In this document: positions 59,191 to 64,000 of the stretch, one piece after another | Position numbering within the stretch: the stretch's first letter is position 1 | Layout of the letters: each line of letters begins with the position of its first letter | Assembly (NCBI GenBank): GCA_965641885.1 | Contig: OZ282574.1 | Location: forward strand, 744,001 to 808,000 | Direction of reading: 5' to 3' | Origin: Pseudophaeobacter sp965641885 | GTDB lineage: Bacteria > Pseudomonadota > Alphaproteobacteria > Rhodobacterales > Rhodobacteraceae | Length of the DNA: 64,000 nucleotides | Program-made: the position numbers and the translations under genes | The notes under the pieces: generated by a model | Told to the model about the DNA's origin: nothing | What the model saw: the letters and a program-made list of their open reading frames with translations, nothing else | Databases searched by the model: none

Positions 59191-59226
59191 GCAGCGCGCG
59201 CTCGATACGCATCGAGCGCGCGCTGC
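59191..59226. repeat. 16-bp perfect palindromic stem upstream of the lysis cassette
   Basis: GCAGCGCGCGCTCGAT (59191-59206), a four-base loop and its exact complement (59211-59226). It lies between the chemoreceptor and the lysis cassette, 66 bases before the latter's start. It lacks a T-run; it could be a terminator or a regulatory structure. Confidence 0.65.
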
Positions 59227-59291
59227 TATTACGGTCTGTCAAAATAGTGCCTGTAAACCCCACGAGATCTGGGGGACGACAAGGAGGCACT

Positions 59292-60059
59292 ATGAAGCTG
59301 AGTTCAAACTGGAAAACCATTCTGTTCGGATCCTGGTCTGTCTGGTGCATCAGCGCAGGCCTTATCTCGCTGATGGGCTTTTTTTTCGCCCTCGTCAGTC
59401 CCGGCCTTCTGGGGTGGAATTCACTATATTTTGCAATCACATCGGCGGTTTTTCAGGCCCTTGCCATTCCTGCCCGGCTGATCTTGCAGAGGCGGCTGTC
59501 CGGTCGGCTGGCCAGGCGGTCTCAATTTCGCAGTGACCTCAGCGGCATGGTGAAAACGCGCAGGGTGGGGGCGATCGCCGGCAGTGGTGTTGCGCTGGCG
59601 GCTGCGATCACCTTTATCGGCGGCTGGGAAGGGCTGCGGACCGAAGCCTACCGCGACGTGGTTGGCGTCTGGACCGTTTGCTACGGCGAGACCAGCGGCG
59701 TGCGCGCACAAGATCGCTATAGCGAGGTCGAGTGTGATGAGAAACTGGCGTTGCAGATCACGCGCTATGAGGCCGCTCTGGATAAATGTCTACGGGTGCA
59801 AGTCCCGTTGGGGATGAAAATTGCTCTGGTCTCCTGGACGTATAATGTCGGGGCAGGGGCCGCCTGCAGCTCTACCTTGGTACGCAAAGCCAATGCCGGA
59901 GATCTTGCCGGAGCTTGCGACGAGCTGAAGCGCTGGAACAAGGCGGGCGGGCGTGTCTGGCGTGGCCTCACCAGGCGACGGTTTTCGGAAATGGAAATGT
60001 GCCATGCCGCCCTGAGAGACGCCGCCCTGAGAGAGCCCGCCCTGAGAGAGCCCGCATGA
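59292..60059 (+). CDS. Fused holin-like / GH24 endolysin
   Basis: A 255-residue protein that appears to join two lysis proteins. Residues 1-73 resemble small phage holins, with two membrane helices (about 11-33 and 42-66) and a basic tail. Residues 90-240 form a T4-type lysozyme with a SAR-like hydrophobic helix (AGSGVALAAAITFIGG) and catalytic Glu113, Asp122 and Thr128, with the same 9- and 6-residue spacing as Glu11-Asp20-Thr26 of T4 lysozyme. An internal Met86 could start a separate endolysin, but no ribosome site precedes it. Three 15-bp repeats extend the C-terminus. The stop overlaps the Rz-like start (ATGA). No phage structural genes are present; a gene transfer agent lysis role is possible. 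Confidence 0.8.
   Translation: MKLSSNWKTILFGSWSVWCISAGLISLMGFFFALVSPGLLGWNSLYFAITSAVFQALAIPARLILQRRLSGRLARRSQFRSDLSGMVKTRRVGAIAGSGVALAAAITFIGGWEGLRTEAYRDVVGVWTVCYGETSGVRAQDRYSEVECDEKLALQITRYEAALDKCLRVQVPLGMKIALVSWTYNVGAGAACSSTLVRKANAGDLAGACDELKRWNKAGGRVWRGLTRRRFSEMEMCHAALRDAALREPALREPA
60006..60050 (+). repeat. 15-bp tandem repeat in the endolysin 3' end, three copies
   Basis: Units begin at 60006, 60021 and 60036 and read (G/C)CCGCCCTGAGAGA(C/G). They encode the ALRD/E-type C-terminal repeats of the endolysin and end just before the Rz-like start codon. Confidence 0.8.
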
Positions 60060-60391
60060 TCGCGCTCTTGAGCGCGCGCGCTCTTCCGGCGCTGACGCTC
60101 GCGCTTGTTCTGGTAGGTGCCGGATGGTGGCTGGTTGATGTGCTCTCTGAGCGGTCCCGGCTGCGCAGTGAGCTGCTGCAAACGCAAACCCGCCTGACGC
60201 AGGCCCATGCCGCGCTGGAACGCGCCGCCGATGTCGCCCGCATTCACCGTGCGCATCTGTCCCGAGCGGCCAATGAGACCCGCCGCTGGTCTGACCTGTT
60301 CAATGAATTACAACTGATGGAGGGCCGCGATGCGCCTTTGTCTCCTTTGCTTGGTGCCACTGCTGAGCGCCTGTTCGCAACCGCTCCCTGA
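60056..60391 (+). CDS. Rz-like inner-membrane spanin
   Basis: A 111-residue protein with one N-terminal membrane helix (about 7-28), then a Glu/Arg/Leu-rich coiled coil (about 32-90: SERSRLRSELLQTQTRLTQAHAALERA), the standard i-spanin layout. It starts on the endolysin stop and contains the start of the Rz1-like gene in another frame. It should cross the periplasm and bind the lipoprotein partner to fuse inner and outer membranes during lysis. The longer frame from 59915 lies inside the endolysin gene and is rejected. Confidence 0.75.
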   Translation: MIALLSARALPALTLALVLVGAGWWLVDVLSERSRLRSELLQTQTRLTQAHAALERAADVARIHRAHLSRAANETRRWSDLFNELQLMEGRDAPLSPLLGATAERLFATAP

Positions 60392-60590
60392 CCCAATTCT
60401 GCAGCCGCCCAGTGTACCGCAGGATCTGTTGGTGCCTTGTCCCGGATACACGGGTCTGGTGCCACGCACAGAAGGGCAGCTCTCTGATGCTCTGCTTGCC
60501 GAGGCCCAGGGGCGGGCCTGTGCCAATGGCAGGCTTGCGACCCTGGCTGAGATCCTGACAGACCCGGATCACCCGCAAGGCCACCCCTAG
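60330..60590 (+). CDS. Rz1-like outer-membrane spanin lipoprotein
   Basis: An 86-residue lipoprotein. The signal peptide ends in a lipobox LLSAC with the acylated Cys15; the mature part is Pro-rich at its start (SQPLPDPILQPPSVPQ), as in Rz1. GGAGGG sits 5 bases before the ATG. The gene begins inside the Rz-like gene in a different frame and overlaps it by 62 bases, the embedded/overlapping arrangement known for spanin pairs. Confidence 0.75.
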   Translation: MRLCLLCLVPLLSACSQPLPDPILQPPSVPQDLLVPCPGYTGLVPRTEGQLSDALLAEAQGRACANGRLATLAEILTDPDHPQGHP

Positions 60591-60723
60591 GCATTCACCG
60601 GTTCACACCGGATGAAACCCGTTGCGACGGAAGGGAACTGCTCGGAATGCCTGCGCGCTGGCGATGAAGCCTTGACCTCGGTCACGCGGTGCTTAACCTT
60701 TGGGCAAAATCAAAGGAAACGTG

Positions 60724-61095
60724 ATGATTGGATATGTGACAATTGGCGTCTCGGACATGGAAAAGGCCAAGGCGTTTTACTGCGATCTCTTTGCTGACCG
60801 TGGTGCCAAGGTAATTATCGATGCCGGACGCATTGCGATGATCGGAGCAACTCCTAAAGAGCCGATGATCTCGGTTTGTGTTCCCTATGATGGCAATGAC
60901 CCTCAGCCGGGGAACGGAACCATGGTGGCGTTTCGGGCCGAGAGCAAGGAAGAGGCGGATGCGCTTTATGCCAAGGCAATTTCTCTTGGGGCGAGCTGCG
61001 AAGGCGCGCCAGGTCAGCGTATTCCGGACCGGTTCTACGGGGCCTATGTGCGTGACCCTGACGGCAACAAAATGACCTTCTACGTCTTTGGCTGA
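60724..61095 (+). CDS. VOC family protein
   Basis: A 123-residue glyoxalase-fold protein beginning MIGYVTIGVSDMEKAKAFYCDLF and ending with the typical YVRDPDGNKMTFYVFG. It resembles small VOC proteins that bind divalent metals and act in detoxification or isomerisation; the reaction is unknown. AAAGGAAA precedes the ATG at 60724. It stands between the lysis cassette and the DUF2339 gene, with no evident functional link to either. Confidence 0.85.
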   Translation: MIGYVTIGVSDMEKAKAFYCDLFADRGAKVIIDAGRIAMIGATPKEPMISVCVPYDGNDPQPGNGTMVAFRAESKEEADALYAKAISLGASCEGAPGQRIPDRFYGAYVRDPDGNKMTFYVFG

Positions 61096-61382
61096 TACGC
61101 CGGTGATGCTGTCTGGCAAATTTACCGCATCCGCGAAGGTCTGATCGGGGCTGGAGCCCGGACCAAAGACCTGCGTGCATACTGGCGGGCTTTTTGCGGG
61201 CAGCGGAGATGCTGAATCGAGTGTAAAGTCATTTCGTAATACGGTTCAATAGCTTGATTTTGCAACATACCTTCCGAAACAGCCTTTGGCTTGTAAGGCG
61301 ACAGGGAGGGAGGCCTTGCTTGCCAGCGCCCTGGTTTGTGCCTAGGACTGACCCAGTCCTGCTCATTTGAAGTGATCCCTTT

Positions 61383-64000
61383 ATGTTTGATCTTGGTGTT
61401 GTTGTTCTCGGGCTTTTTTGCCTGATTTTTCTGCTTGGTGTGCCCTATCTTCTGGTGTCACATGCGCGGCTCAAGACGCGCGTCGGTGCTCTGGAGGCTG
61501 AACTGCAACGCCGCAACGCTGCTGCATCTCGGGACGAGGCCTCAGATGAGGGGCAGAGCGAAAAGGCGGTGCCACCGGCTGCAAAACCCGCGGCGCCCTG
61601 GGGCGAAGTCCAGTCGGGCCAGTCGGGCCGGGCCGCCAAGGCGGCCACCGGGGCTGCGGCGGATGTGAATGCGGCGCAGATCCAGCCAGACCACAAGAGC
61701 CCTTCTGGTGATCTGGCTGATGCCGCGCCAGCGGCGGCGCTGCCTCCCCGGGCTTTTGTTTTGCGGCAAGACCTCCTTGAGGGATTAAAGCTCTGGTTGC
61801 GGGAAAACTGGGTGTTGGCGACCGGGGCAGCCTCGCTGGCGCTGGCCGGGGTGTTTTTGGTGCAATATGGCGCGGAACACGGCATGCTGACCCCGTTCTG
61901 GCGGGTCATGGCAGCCCTGACCTTTGGCATTGCGCTTATCGCGGGCGCCGAGGTGATCCGGCGGCGTTTTGGCGATGAAACTGAGGGTGCAGCACAGTAT
62001 CTCCCCTCGGCTTTGGCCGGAGCCGGGCTGATCACTTTGTTTGCCGGATTACTGTCGGCGAGGGTGATGTACGCGCTGATTGACGCGGGACCAGGCTTTG
62101 CAGCGCTCTGTCTGGTTTCGGTGCTGGCGCTGGTTTTGGGCTGGTTCTATGGGGCCTTGCTGACCGCTTTGGGCATACTGGGTGCCAGTGCGGCACCGTT
62201 TCTGGTGGGTGGCCAGTCGCAGGCGCCCTGGATGCTCTATTACTATTTTGCCCTGATCGCACTGGTGGGGCTTGGCGTTGACACGAAAAAGCGCTGGGCC
62301 TGGATTTCTGTCCTTGCGCTGGTGGCTCCGCTGATCTCATGCCTGTTGCTGTATCTCTCTGGAGCGGGTGAGCTGCATTTCCTGTCAGCCCTGCTGTTGA
62401 TTGCGGCCGCCACCCTGATTATTCCGGAACGCAGCCTGTGGCCACGCCATCGTGGAGCCGCGGTCTTTGACCTTATTGGGACGCCTCGGGGCAGGCTTCA
62501 GGGCGGACGTAAGCATCCAGAGTTTCCAACCCGGTTGTCTGCAGCCATTGTCTGTGTGCTCAGTGCTGCGGCCTTTATGGTGGCGCTTCAGGCTGAACAG
62601 GCCGCCGTAACGACCCTCGCGATTGCGACATTGTCGGTTCTGTTGCTCGCTACGTTGATTTGGCTGCGCGCGGCACCAGCCCTGTTTGATCATGCACTGG
62701 TGCCCGGACTGGCGCTCCTGGCTGTGATCCTGGTCGAAGGTCTTGGCTTTGGCCCGCTGTTTCTCGCGTTTCAGGCCGCGTTGCAACGCCCGCCCGAGAC
62801 CGCCCCCCCGCAAACGGTTTGGGCTCTGGTCGCCATTGGCGCGCTGGGCTCGGTCCTGGCCTTTCAGCGTATGCGATGGACACTAATTGCGACCGATGCT
62901 GAAGACGGCGACAAAGGCGCGGACAGATCGCTGTTTTGGGCCCTTTCGGCGGCGGTTTTTGCCCCGGCGCTGGTATTGGTTCTTGAGTTCACCTGGGCGC
63001 CTGCTGTGGTTCATGGCACCTACGCCTGGGCTGTGGTAGTTCTGGCGCTCGCGGCGCTGATGACCCTTTTGGCGGAACGCAGCGCCCGTGGCCCGCAACA
63101 GGCCCTGCGCGTGGCACTCTTTGCCATTGCCGCACTGACGCTGATCGCCTTTGCCCTTTTCCTGCTGTTGTCGAAGACCGCCCTGACACTGGCGCTGGCG
63201 GTTATGGTGCTTCTGGTGGTTCTGATTGATAAAAAGTTTGACCTGCCGGCATTGGGGATTTTTGTGCAGGTCGGCGTGGCGGTTATCACCTATCGGCTGG
63301 TGCTGGATCCTGGTTTCACATGGGCGCTTGCGCGGGACTACATGGACCAGTCTTTCCACTATGTGACGCCTCTTTTGCAGATCACTCTGGCCTATCTTGG
63401 CAGTCTTTGTTTGTTGAGCCTTGCCTGGATGCAGGCGCGTTTGCCACGCGAAAAGACGGCGCTGGTACTGGAAAGTGCCGCCGCCACCATTGGTGCTGTT
63501 TTCCTGAGCATTCTTATCCAGCGGCTGCTGCCAGCAGAGATGCGCGACAGTCATGCAGGTCTGGGGCTGTTGGCGACGGTCTGGGCTGCCTCCTGCCTCA
63601 ATCAACTCTATAGACTACAGGCAAGCGGTCGGTTCTCACGGGTGCTGCGCAGCCTGCTGGCCCTTGTCTATGGCGGTGTTGCGCTGCTGTGCATTTTGGG
63701 GCTTTTTGTCGTGACTAATCCCTTGGTGAGCACGGTTGAAACCGTCGCCGGGCCGCTGATCCTTGACAGTCTGGCGGCGGCCTACCTGCCGCTGGCGGTG
63801 GTCTTTGCCATCGCAGCCTGGCAGCTGGATTCGCCCCGTCGTTGGGTGCGCTCTGGCTTTGCCATCGCGGCCAGTTTTCTGGCTTCCTTTTATGTTGCGC
63901 TTGAAATTCGCCGGTTCTGGCGGGGCGATGATCTGAGTCTTCCGGGCGTCAGTGACCCTGAGCTCTATTCCTATACTGTGGCCATGTTGCTGGCCGCTGC
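61383..64000 (+). CDS. DUF2339 polytopic membrane protein (partial, C-terminus off window)
   Basis: An open frame of 872 codons that runs off the right edge. The N-terminus has one membrane helix (about 3-24), a coiled-coil/basic segment and an Ala/Pro-rich linker (about 40-125). From residue 140 a long series of at least 20 hydrophobic helices begins (LRENWVLATGAASLALAGVFLVQYG), which matches the DUF2339 family. Its job is unknown; a cell-envelope role has been suggested for relatives. The ATG at 61383 follows a weak GA-rich site. Base composition matches the flanking genes. Confidence 0.85.
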   Translation, partial: MFDLGVVVLGLFCLIFLLGVPYLLVSHARLKTRVGALEAELQRRNAAASRDEASDEGQSEKAVPPAAKPAAPWGEVQSGQSGRAAKAATGAAADVNAAQIQPDHKSPSGDLADAAPAAALPPRAFVLRQDLLEGLKLWLRENWVLATGAASLALAGVFLVQYGAEHGMLTPFWRVMAALTFGIALIAGAEVIRRRFGDETEGAAQYLPSALAGAGLITLFAGLLSARVMYALIDAGPGFAALCLVSVLALVLGWFYGALLTALGILGASAAPFLVGGQSQAPWMLYYYFALIALVGLGVDTKKRWAWISVLALVAPLISCLLLYLSGAGELHFLSALLLIAAATLIIPERSLWPRHRGAAVFDLIGTPRGRLQGGRKHPEFPTRLSAAIVCVLSAAAFMVALQAEQAAVTTLAIATLSVLLLATLIWLRAAPALFDHALVPGLALLAVILVEGLGFGPLFLAFQAALQRPPETAPPQTVWALVAIGALGSVLAFQRMRWTLIATDAEDGDKGADRSLFWALSAAVFAPALVLVLEFTWAPAVVHGTYAWAVVVLALAALMTLLAERSARGPQQALRVALFAIAALTLIAFALFLLLSKTALTLALAVMVLLVVLIDKKFDLPALGIFVQVGVAVITYRLVLDPGFTWALARDYMDQSFHYVTPLLQITLAYLGSLCLLSLAWMQARLPREKTALVLESAAATIGAVFLSILIQRLLPAEMRDSHAGLGLLATVWAASCLNQLYRLQASGRFSRVLRSLLALVYGGVALLCILGLFVVTNPLVSTVETVAGPLILDSLAAAYLPLAVVFAIAAWQLDSPRRWVRSGFAIAASFLASFYVALEIRRFWRGDDLSLPGVSDPELYSYTVAMLLAA

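Noticed and set aside
59915..60391. Longer version of the Rz-like frame starting inside the endolysin
   Set aside because: Its first 47 codons are out of frame within the endolysin gene; the ATGA-coupled start at 60056 gives the expected membrane helix at the N-terminus.
59292..60590. Prophage
   Set aside because: Only lysis genes are present; no integrase, capsid, portal, tail or att repeats were seen nearby.

Overview
The window looks like a chromosomal or large-replicon segment of a marine alphaproteobacterium of the Roseobacter group (Rhodobacterales). This is inferred from gene content: TRAP, TctABC and Pot-type importers, a GlxA-type regulator, tannase, DUF2339, CDP-sugar genes and a stand-alone lysis cassette. 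It is also inferred from the dense ATGA-overlapping operons with GC-rich codons. No rRNA, tRNA or CRISPR array was seen. Family assignments come from reading motifs, not from a database search.

Layout. 1-7558: a leftward FAD-linked oxidase (cut by the window edge) diverges from an operon of aminotransferase, TRAP transporter (dctP-dctQ-dctM), crotonase-like protein, CoA-transferase and GlcG-like protein, probably for uptake and CoA-dependent breakdown of an organic acid. 7560-10750: a decayed zone with a small hypothetical gene, an intact IS110 transposase and a broken IS5-family transposase carrying two inserted 41-43 bp hairpin elements. 10753-19102: a nucleotide-sugar and glycan cluster (rfbF, rfbC, two C-methyltransferase-like genes, GT2, SDR, CmcI-like methyltransferase, rfbG) predicted to make and transfer a branched CDP-6-deoxyhexose. 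19657-21038: a YiaW/YiaV-like pair.

21114-34380: an amine-catabolism region. It holds a GlxA-like regulator, NTF2-like, VOC, flavin monooxygenase, RidA-like and DUF1028 genes, an aldehyde dehydrogenase relic, a LysR regulator, a trimethylamine/histamine-dehydrogenase family enzyme, an ArgE-like peptidase and a Pot-type ABC importer. The flavoenzyme carries the Gln/Trp/Asp pocket pattern I associate with histamine dehydrogenase. CTTAG-N7-CTAAG inverted repeats lie about 80 bp before both the flavoenzyme gene and potA, which suggests one LysR regulon of uptake plus oxidation.

35001-49595: a tannase-family esterase; a leftward three-gene sensor operon (response regulator, histidine kinase, periplasmic binding protein) diverging from tctC-tctB-tctA; a second binding protein; a large GAF/PAS hybrid kinase; an endonuclease/phosphatase-family protein and an EamA transporter. 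49824-64000: an adenylate/guanylate cyclase with a c-type-heme DUF3365 sensor domain; a small surface-glycan group (NeuD-like acyltransferase, propeller protein, GNAT, GT2); a binding protein followed by a chemoreceptor; a lysis cassette with a fused holin-endolysin and overlapping Rz/Rz1 spanins; a VOC protein; and a DUF2339 membrane protein cut by the right edge.
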